Assembly: GCA_018725345.1 (NCBI GenBank)
Contig: QLUI01000139.1
Coordinates: forward strand, 1-5,418
DNA: 5,418 bases
Reading direction: 5' to 3'
DNA from: Bacillota bacterium
Lineage (GTDB): Bacteria > Bacillota > Dethiobacteria > Dethiobacterales > Dethiobacteraceae
In this document: positions 1 through 4,908 of the stretch, piece by piece
Numbering within the stretch: the first letter of the stretch is position 1
How the letters are laid out: every line of letters begins with the position of its first letter
The notes under the pieces: generated by a model
What the model was told of the DNA's origin: nothing
Databases searched by the model: none
Seen by the model: only the letters and a program-made list of their open reading frames with translations
Program-made: the position numbers and the translations under genes

Positions 1-157
1 GCGAAGCTGACGGCACAGCATGTTTTTTGCTTTCTTTCGCCTGTCTCAGTAGGCGTTCGGAGTCCGATTGGTATCGTAACCTTGGCGATATGTGCTTGCC
101 AGGTTCTTCACGTTTTTCAACGTGGGGAGACGCATAAACTGTTTTACCAGTTTTCAT
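1..157 (-). CDS. Probable N-terminus of the group II intron-encoded protein (partial)
   Basis: An ORF starts with ATG at 155-157 on the minus strand, 8 nt after an AGGGAG ribosome binding site (166-171). It stays open for 52 codons to the window edge. The peptide begins MKTGKTVYASPHVEK and is rich in Lys, Arg, Glu and Ser, with no reverse-transcriptase motif yet visible, so the N-terminal extension before RT block 0 would be what we see. The call depends on its position about 590 nt inside a group II intron, where a reverse transcriptase/maturase ORF is expected. I do not recognise the N-terminal sequence itself, and it could instead be a short leader ORF ahead of the true RT start or a degraded intron ORF. 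Confidence 0.4.
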   Translation of the reverse strand, partial: MKTGKTVYASPHVEKREEPGKHISPRLRYQSDSERLLRQAKESKKHAVPSAS

Positions 158-604
158 ACTGCTTTCTCCCTTTAGATTCAGTCAAGTTTTCTCGCCATAA
201 AAGACCTCATGCGGAAGTCTGCTCCCTTTCGGGCGGGGTATTTCCCCTATCCGCTCCATTACAGAGCGGCGTTCGCTTTTTCCGCTATCCTCTACCCGCA
301 TACCCGTAGGCTCTCCTTGCGGTTCGCTTGCCATTGCTGGCGGATATACGGGCTTACCGTGTTCCAAGCAGTTAACAGAACGGGTTAGACCCTGCCTCTC
401 CTCCGGCGGCGCAACATTCCTGTGACGTTAAACCAAAGAACGTCATCTTGGCCGCTTACCTTTTGGTTCAAGCCTGTCAGCATTTTTGGCTTGTCACGGT
501 TAACGAAGTTTATCAGCAGTTTAGATAGCTTGGTCATACCGCTCCAGCCTAGCGCCCTTCCGCCTAATGCTGGCAGATGTTCTCCCTGGCCTCGCGGCCT
601 TGGA

Positions 605-747
605 TTATGGGCTGCATTGTCCCGTCAGCTTCACACCCAGCCGTTGCCAGCTACGCATGTGACGGTAGGCTACCGGTGAGGAAACATCGGGTCTAATCCT
701 GGCACTGTACCAGTTTAGACAGTTAATTGCTTGACTTCACGTCGCAC
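605..747 (-). repeat. Inverted repeat copy A: first 143 nt of the group II intron
   Basis: Read on the minus strand from 747 to 605, this sequence matches the plus strand at 3218-3362 almost throughout. Both copies start at GTGCGAC, and similarity ends after CCCATAA. Outside one 12-14 nt patch I count only three substitutions. Here the intron continues beyond the end of the match, while the other copy stops. The repeats are in inverted orientation and flank 2.47 kb. The patch lies in the loop of a small stem, CTGGT-ACAGT-GCCAG, at 699-713. Confidence 0.9.
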
Positions 748-765
748 ACTTCAGTCAGGGGAGGT

Positions 766-2160
766 TCAATTTCTCAACCTGAATCCTATGTCGTGTGGGG
801 TAAGGCGGTTCGTAGTGGTACCATCCCCTAGGTGACCGAATTCATTATTCCCCCAGGCCCACACTTTACCGTCATACCTTAAGGCGACGGTGAAATACCA
901 CCCACCAGCGGATATAGCAGTTACTCCGGTCAGGCCACTTGCACGGACGGGAGTGAGATGACGCGTGGTAGTGCCATCACCTAGCTGGCCCCAATCATTA
1001 TTCCCCCATGCTAAAACGGTGCCGTCTGAGCTCAAGGCGACTGTATGGTGCACCCCGGCGGAGATTGCGTTTACTCCGGTGAGGCCGCTTACCGGAGTTG
1101 GAACGGTGCGCAGAGTCATTGTGCCGTCGCCAAGCTGGCCACTAAAGTTCCCTCCCCATGTCCATACAGTCCCGTCTTCCTTTAGTGCGACTGTGTGAGC
1201 CTGCCCGGCGGAAATTGCCATTACTGCCGCCAGATCACTGACCTGAACTGGAGTGTGGCGATCCATGGTGGTGCCGTCGCCCAGTATGCCGTGGCTATTC
1301 CACCCCCACACCCATACACTCCCGTCTGCCTTTAAGGCGACGGTGTGAAGGGCGCCAGCGGAGATGGCGGTTACTCCGATTAGGTCACTTATCCGGATAG
1401 GAGTTAGGCGAGTCGTGGTGGTGCCGTCGCCAAGCTGGCCGGTGTTATTCCGCCCCCAGGCCCAGACGGTACCATCTGATTTTAGAGCGACAGCATGCAT
1501 AGAGCCGACAGCAATAGCGACTATTTCAGTCAAACCGTTTACCTTGACGATGGTGTGTCGAAACGCCGTGGTCCCATCGCCCAACTGTCCCCAATCGTTA
1601 TTTCCCAAAGCCCACACTGTTCCATCGAATTTTAAGGCCACGGTGTTTTTCTCCCCGGAGGCGATGGCGGTTACTCCATTTAGACCAATTACCTGAGTAG
1701 GGGTGTGGCGCTCAGTAAAGCCGTAACCCATCTGGCCGTATAAATTGGCCCCCCATGTCCATACGGTCCCGTCTGATCTCAAGGCGGCGGTGTGCCAATA
1801 TCCGGCAGAGATGGCGGGGGGAACTTCGGTTGTAGCGACGGATACTATCACCTTACAGCGTGCCTGCCTTCTCCCATCTACCGTGGTCACGGTGATGGTC
1901 GCGATTCCTGCAACTCGGGCGGTGACTAGGCCGGTGTCGCTTACTGTGGCAACCGTGTTGTTGCTTGAGCACCATTGCACACTTTTGTTAGCGGCGTTGT
2001 CTGGTGCAATCGTTGCTACTAACTGTCTGGTATCGTTAGCGGTAAGTGACAGTGTTTCACTATCAAGGCTGACGCCAGTTACACCTACTGCACAGCCTAC
2101 AAGCATAGCGCTGGACATTAAAAACACCAAGACACAAACCGCGTATCTTTTGACTTTCAT
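766..2160 (-). CDS. Lipoprotein with Big2 domain and seven RCC1-type propeller repeats
   Basis: This is a complete 464-aa protein, probably anchored to the outer face of the membrane. Residues 1-22 form a signal peptide (MKVKRYAV then a hydrophobic run) ending in the lipobox LVGC, with Cys23 the lipidated residue. Residues about 28-108 form a bacterial Ig-like Big2 domain (LTANDTRQLVATIAP; TVSDTGLVTARVAGIATITV). From residue 117 there are seven repeats of 49-50 aa, starting near 117, 166, 216, 266, 316, 366 and 416. Each has the pattern AISAG-HTVALK-DGTVWAWG-N--GQLGDGTT, the RCC1/alpha-tubulin-suppressor repeat, and seven copies would close one beta-propeller. Such surface propellers generally mediate binding, but ligand and role are unknown here. 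The start is supported by GGGAAG a few nt upstream (near 2164-2169). No convincing promoter was found in the 219 nt between this gene and the toxin gene upstream, and I see no other feature there. A group II intron begins 18 nt after its stop codon. Confidence 0.92.
   Translation of the reverse strand: MKVKRYAVCVLVFLMSSAMLVGCAVGVTGVSLDSETLSLTANDTRQLVATIAPDNAANKSVQWCSSNNTVATVSDTGLVTARVAGIATITVTTVDGRRQARCKVIVSVATTEVPPAISAGYWHTAALRSDGTVWTWGANLYGQMGYGFTERHTPTQVIGLNGVTAIASGEKNTVALKFDGTVWALGNNDWGQLGDGTTAFRHTIVKVNGLTEIVAIAVGSMHAVALKSDGTVWAWGRNNTGQLGDGTTTTRLTPIRISDLIGVTAISAGALHTVALKADGSVWVWGWNSHGILGDGTTMDRHTPVQVSDLAAVMAISAGQAHTVALKEDGTVWTWGGNFSGQLGDGTMTLRTVPTPVSGLTGVNAISAGVHHTVALSSDGTVLAWGNNDWGQLGDGTTTRHLTPVRASGLTGVTAISAGGWYFTVALRYDGKVWAWGNNEFGHLGDGTTTNRLTPHDIGFRLRN
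769..1812 (-). repeat. Tandem array of seven ~150-bp coding repeats
   Basis: The RCC1 part of the lipoprotein gene is a tandem array of about 150-bp units. It is visible on the plus strand as recurring blocks such as GTGGTGCCGTCGCC and AAGGCGACGGTGTG at near-constant spacing. Units diverge in codon choice and in the hypervariable stretch between GDGTT and the next AISAG. The first unit is one codon shorter than the rest. The array is a candidate for copy-number change by slippage or recombination. Confidence 0.85.
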
Positions 2161-2379
2161 GTTACTTCCCTACCCCCTTCCATTCCTGCCTATTGACAAT
2201 CCAGTTTCCCTCCGCGCACCCTTACTCTGGCCCTTTTACCTGCGGGAAGGTCACCAAAGTAGTTGTTTTCTTGATAGGTTACGCTATGCTCATTAGTACG
2301 GATGCCTATAGAACGGCCTCAAGCAGAACCTCCCCATGGTTAAAGCCAGAGGCTTGCGGCTTAGCTCTTTTGGTTACGT

Positions 2380-2769
2380 TTAAAAATCATAAGGCACCTC
2401 GACAAAAGTATGCTCTTTCGGATCAAAGTCCTTGGTATTCCTTGTGCATAACCTTAGATGATGGGCAAGCGCAAGGGCTGCCTGGAAAGCGTCAGGAAGT
2501 TTCCAACCATAAGCACGCCTCAGCACTGCGGCTTTTTCGGCAATAGCTCTATCAATGTTTAATAACTCATAGTGGGCCAGCAGGGCTTTTGCTTTTTCCA
2601 CGGCCCCGTCTTCAAAGCCAACAAGAATTTCGGCATAGGTGATAACCGAAATGGCTGTCTTAGTAGGATCCAGGCCAAGAACAAAGGCTGATGCCTGGGA
2701 GATGCCGTTGAAGTGGTCAATCAGGATAACGGAATCCAAAAGCCGCTCCGGCAAAATTATGACCCCCAT
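2380..2769 (-). CDS. PIN-domain toxin, VapC-like ribonuclease
   Basis: This 129-aa protein has the usual length and layout of VapC toxins, which are Mg-dependent RNases that cut tRNA or rRNA and are held inactive by the partner antitoxin. The N-terminal LLDSVILIDHF supplies the first acidic residue (Asp12). TYAEILVG supplies Glu47. KLPDAFQAALAL supplies Asp93, and TRNTKDFDP supplies Asn111/Asp114. All positions expected of an intact PIN active site are therefore present. The start ATG at 2767-2769 lies inside the last codons of the antitoxin gene (13-bp overlap), typical of translational coupling. A possible AGGAG lies rather far upstream (2784-2788). No U-tract terminator is evident after the stop. 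The exact RNA target cannot be read from sequence. Confidence 0.88.
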   Translation of the reverse strand: MGVIILPERLLDSVILIDHFNGISQASAFVLGLDPTKTAISVITYAEILVGFEDGAVEKAKALLAHYELLNIDRAIAEKAAVLRRAYGWKLPDAFQAALALAHHLRLCTRNTKDFDPKEHTFVEVPYDF

Positions 2770-2993
2770 TCTCTTCTTAAGTGCTCCTGATATTTCAACC
2801 CATCTCCTTTTGACCAGATCGCTGTCGTTTCATTGACTGTTTTTTGATACGGTACCAGGCTCTGAGAATCCTTAAGGCAGGAAATTCCTTGACGGATGGC
2901 CTCCGCAACGGAAATGTTGTGCGCTTTGCTATAATTTCCAAGCCATTGCTTTTCTTGCTCCGAAATGGAGATGATCATTCTCTTGCTTGCCAT
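2757..2993 (-). CDS. Ribbon-helix-helix antitoxin of the VapC-like toxin
   Basis: This 78-aa protein begins MASKRMIISISEQEKQWL and continues with SVAEAIRQGISCLK. That is the short beta-strand plus two helices of CopG/Arc-type ribbon-helix-helix DNA-binding domains, which dimerise and bind operator DNA (about residues 4-42). The C-terminal part (about 50-78, ETTAIWSKGDGLKYQ onward) is polar and likely the toxin-binding tail. A perfect AGGAGG (3001-3006) lies 7 nt before the ATG. The toxin gene follows with a 13-bp overlap, so the pair is one operon. By analogy with known vapBC operons, the antitoxin alone or with toxin should repress its own promoter, which lies immediately upstream. Confidence 0.85.
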   Translation of the reverse strand: MASKRMIISISEQEKQWLGNYSKAHNISVAEAIRQGISCLKDSQSLVPYQKTVNETTAIWSKGDGLKYQEHLRREWGS

Positions 2994-3028
2994 AATTAAA
3001 CCTCCTGACGGTCTCGAAATGTTGTTTT

Positions 3029-3063
3029 ATATATATCATATATCTATATCACCGGCCTGTCAA
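3029..3063 (-). promoter_or_regulatory. Sigma-A promoter and probable operator of the toxin-antitoxin operon
   Basis: On the minus strand, TTGACA (3058-3063) is followed by exactly 17 nt and TATGAT (3035-3040), a near-consensus vegetative promoter. Transcription would start near 3028 and give a short leader of about 30 nt before the antitoxin ATG. The stretch 3029-3050 reads as three successive GATATA units (GATATA, GATATAT, GATATATAT) covering the spacer and -10 box. That is the kind of short repeat a ribbon-helix-helix antitoxin binds for autorepression. The promoter is seen directly; the operator role is inferred. Confidence 0.8.
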
Positions 3064-3217
3064 TTCGTACCGCAATTTTTGTGAACGGACTGTCCCGGAA
3101 TCGGGATAGAGGGCAGTGATTAACCGCCGCCTAAAGAAAATACAGGGGGACACCCTGAGAAAAAAGTCTGGGATTTTGCCAAATTCAGCCGTGCTGTTTG
3201 TTACGCTTGCTACTGCT
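3064..3217. other. Non-coding stretch with two small hairpins
   Basis: No gene is supported here. Two stems stand out: TGTCCCG-GAAT-CGGGATA at 3091-3108 (seven pairs, one a G-U) and CAGGG-GGACA-CCCTG at 3143-3157. On the minus strand the second is followed by TATTTTCTTT, so it could act as a weak terminator for transcription coming from recD2. The GGGGACA-type stem also resembles REP-like repeats seen near REP-associated transposases. Neither reading is firm, and no second copy exists in this window to establish a repeat family. Confidence 0.3.
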
Positions 3218-3362
3218 GTGCGACGTGAAGCCAAGCAATTAACTGTCTAAACTGGCAGATAACGCCGGGATTAGACCCGGTGTTTCCTCACCGGTAGCCT
3301 ACCGTCACATGCGTAGCTGGCAACGGCTGTGTGTGAAGCTGACGGGACAATGCAGCCCATAA
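3218..3362 (+). mobile_element. Truncated group II intron 5' fragment (inverted repeat copy B)
   Basis: The plus strand starts with GTGCGAC at 3218 and follows the intron at 747-605 for 145 nt. It then breaks off at CCCATAA and passes into the 3' end of the recD2 remnant. It lacks the rest of domain I and everything after, so it cannot splice. Its 5' exon ends TTGCTACTGCT and differs from the exon of the first copy (ending CTGACTGAAGT), so it marks a separate insertion or a rearranged end rather than a duplication that includes exon. A stem at 3252-3268 (CTGGC-AGATAAC-GCCGG) matches the equivalent stem in the first copy with a different loop. Confidence 0.75.
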
Positions 3363-4223
3363 CCGTGCCGCCCAACTTGGTGTAACGCATTTGCACCGCA
3401 TTGTTTTTCACCGCAATGGCGTACGCCTTGCGCATCCCTACAATGCAAGCCTTTCGGGTGGCACGGGTGACAGCGGTGTAAACAAGGTTCCTGGCCAGCA
3501 TGATGTAGTGGCTGGTGGTAAGCGGCATAATCACAGCGGGATACTCACTGCCCTGGGCTTTGTGGATCGTGATGGCATAAGCAAGCGTCAGTTCGTCTAA
3601 GTCGGTCGCCGAATATTCAGCTTCCGTCGCCGGGTATCTGACGGTGAGAATTAGTTCTCCGTCGCCGTTAAGGACAATCGAGGCGATAGTCCCGACATCG
3701 CCGTTAAAGACTTCTTTGTTGTAGTTGTTGACCAGGTGAATAACGCGGTCTCCCTCCCGGAAGGTGACGTGCCTCTTTATTTCCGCCTTGCCGGGAGACG
3801 GCGGGTTTGCTAGCGCCTGGATTTCTTTGTTGAGTTCTTCTACGCCGACGGCACCTTTTTTCATGGGCGGATAATACCTGCAGGCCCTCGATTGCGCCGT
3901 GTTTTTCCAGGTATTGAGAGACCAAAGCCAGCAGCGTTTCCTGGATTTGGACAGGCTCTTCTCTTTGGCAGAAGAAAAAGTCTTTGCCGGTCAAAAGAGT
4001 CGGGTCGCCGCAGTTAATCTTGTGGGCGTTGGCTATGATCTGGGACTCGGCGGCCTGCCTAAATACTTCGATCAGGTTGATGTGGGGCACGCCAAGGCGG
4101 ATCAGGTCTTTCAGCACGTTGCCGGGACCGACCGAAGGGGAGCTGGTCGGTGTCGCCTACTATCAGCAGCCGGACATCCGGCGCAAGGGCGGCAAACAGC
4201 TTCCCGGCAAGCGGAAGGTCAAC
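3363..4223 (-). pseudogene. recD2: recD2 helicase, C-terminal half, broken by frameshifts
   Basis: This is the C-terminal half of a RecD2-type superfamily 1B DNA helicase, spread over several frames. From 4223 it reads VDLPLAGKLFAALAPDVRLLIVGDTDQLP, the stretch around Walker B. An extra base near 4135-4140 then shifts into SVGPGNVLKDLIRLGVPHI and on through LIEVFRQAAESQIIANAHKI to QVLS. A second extra base at about 3865-3870 shifts into PMKKGAVGVEELNKEIQALANPP. The last frame carries the SH3-like segment (EGDRVIHLVNNYNKEVFNGDVG), helicase motif V (YAITIHKAQGSEYP) and motif VI (NLVYTAVTRATR), and ends RYTKL. One extra G in 3371-3373 separates RYTKL from the expected LAARL. The final few residues are replaced by the group II intron fragment. 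All three shifts look like +1 insertions, two of them clearly in short runs, so sequencing error is possible for any one of them. The missing middle of the gene makes true decay likely. Confidence 0.88.
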
Positions 4224-4409
4224 CGCGTTTTGAGCATGCATAAAATGGAAAGTAGCATTTATGAACCGCTTGTCAGTAATAACTACTGGACATTGTTCGG
4301 CTCTTACTCATAGACGATGCCAAATGCCAGCATATGGAAATCTAGTAATATGAAAGCCTTGATTTTACTGTATCTTGGTTCCAAAGCATAAATCAAAGCA
4401 TCGTCTATT
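4224..4409. other. Foreign or unexplained insert replacing the middle of recD2
   Basis: RecD2 similarity stops at 4410 on one side and resumes at about 4223 on the other, leaving about 186 nt that do not look like helicase. The insert is AT-richer than its flanks and carries an 11-bp perfect inverted repeat whose right arm abuts the recD2 breakpoint. Two short peptides can be read: a plus-strand one at 4236-4313 ending NNYWTLFGSYS, and a minus-strand one running from the right arm to a stop at 4304-4306. I recognise neither. By comparison with intact RecD2 proteins, roughly 290 codons, including the Walker A motif, are missing here. A remnant of an insertion sequence that caused a deletion is the simplest explanation, but it is not proven. 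Confidence 0.55.
4310..4408. repeat. 11-bp perfect inverted repeat, 77-nt interior
   Basis: ATAGACGATGC at 4310-4320 is the exact reverse complement of GCATCGTCTAT at 4398-4408. Beyond these 11 bp the arms share only loose similarity. The right arm ends 1-2 nt from where recD2 similarity stops. The arms could be terminal repeats of a tiny non-autonomous element or a remnant of a larger one. I see no clear flanking target-site duplication. Confidence 0.6.
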
Positions 4410-4808
4410 GGCTTTTGCAGGGGAAATGCCCTTGACGGTGGCAAGCGTTTCCGGTTGCTTGATCACAATGTCCAACGTGTTTTCGCCGAAAGCATCAACC
4501 AGTTTTTTGGCAGTTGCCGGGCCTACTCCTTTGACCAGGCCGCAGGAGAGGTAGTCGATGATGGCGTGCCTTGTCGCGGGTAGGGCTTTTTCGTAGAGGT
4601 TTAATTTTATCTGCCAGCCGTGCTTCGGGTGCTTGACCCGTTCTCCCCAGACGGAAAGTTTGTCGCCGACCCGGATGCCAAACATGGGGCCGGCTACGAT
4701 GTCTTCCCCGGCCTTGCTTTTGAGAGCAATAACGTGAAAGTCGCTGACCTGCTTGTTCCTGGGGAAAATAATCGTCTGGACCGTGCCCTTGATTGCTTCT
4801 TCCGCCAT
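4410..4808 (-). pseudogene. recD2: recD2 helicase, N-terminal fragment
   Basis: The first 133 codons of a RecD2-type helicase begin at ATG 4806-4808, with AGGAGG (4816-4821) 7 nt upstream. Residues about 4-75 form the N-terminal OB-like domain, containing VWGERVKHPKHGWQIKL. From 86 to 133 come helix-hairpin-helix segments, DYLSCGLVKGVGPATAKKLVDAFG and then LATVKGISPAKA. In an intact protein of roughly 700-800 aa these precede the two RecA-like motor domains. Here the frame runs 14 codons into unrelated sequence and stops at 4365. The 147-aa product has no ATPase motif and would not be a helicase. The start and ribosome binding site are undamaged, so a truncated N-domain protein could still be made. 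The gene follows the Rpn-family gene by about 100 nt and may be read from the same transcript. Confidence 0.9.
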
Positions 4809-4908
4809 GCAAATTCCTCCTCTTCAGGCTTCTATGCCGAGGATCACGAGCGGCACCGCTGAATCTGGAACGGACAAGCTCCCAACGATGCGAAACTTTT
4901 AAGATTTT

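Larger units (their letters stand above)
1..747 (-). mobile_element. Group II intron, 5' portion (domain I to start of the ORF-bearing domain), cut by window edge
   Basis: Read on the minus strand, the element begins at 747 with GTGCGAC, the usual 5' end of bacterial group II introns, followed by a stretch (GAAGTCAAGCAATTAACTG) that resembles the start of the Lactococcus Ll.LtrB intron. About 590 nt of sequence with many short stems and no long minus-strand ORF follow, and then a ribosome binding site and an ORF starting at 157. That is roughly where intron-encoded proteins start in domain IV. The 5' exon is the end of the lipoprotein gene, with the splice site 18 nt after its stop codon. Domains V and VI and the 3' splice site would lie left of the window, so splicing competence cannot be judged. 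Small ORFs in this stretch, on either strand, are best read as incidental to RNA structure. A second, truncated copy of the 5' end lies at 3218-3362 in the opposite orientation. The assignment rests on pattern recognition, not on a covariance-model match. Confidence 0.72.

Noticed and set aside
182..367. Minus-strand 61-aa ORF upstream of the probable intron protein
   Set aside because: It lies within the structured part of the group II intron, has no clear ribosome binding site and reads as low-similarity basic/polar sequence. More likely RNA structure than a gene.
422..679. Plus-strand 85-aa ORF
   Set aside because: It is antisense to the intron RNA, and its C-terminal part recurs in the inverted repeat at 3218-3362 only because that DNA is duplicated.
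762..780. Possible terminator after the lipoprotein gene (AGGTT...AACCT stem)
   Set aside because: Only five pairs with a nine-base loop, overlapping the stop codon, and no T tract. Not enough for a terminator or for a class C intron target hairpin.
1745..2296. Plus-strand 183-aa ORF (and others opposite the lipoprotein gene)
   Set aside because: Shadow of the Big2/RCC1 gene. The open frames recur with the 150-bp coding repeat and show no protein features.
2343..2355. AAGCC-AGA-GGCTT hairpin downstream of the toxin gene
   Set aside because: Five pairs, three-base loop and no T tract on either strand.
2161..2379. Riboswitch or promoter ahead of the lipoprotein gene
   Set aside because: I compared it by eye with c-di-GMP riboswitch landmarks and with -35/-10 consensus and found no convincing match.
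3049..3234. Minus-strand 61-aa ORF
   Set aside because: It spans the intron fragment boundary, hairpins and the toxin-antitoxin -35 box. No ribosome binding site or protein features.
3899..4313. Plus-strand ORFs of 114 and 109 aa opposite recD2
   Set aside because: The opposite strand carries recognisable RecD2 motifs, so these are shadows. Only the last 25 codons (4236-4313) fall in the unexplained insert, and these are not recognised.
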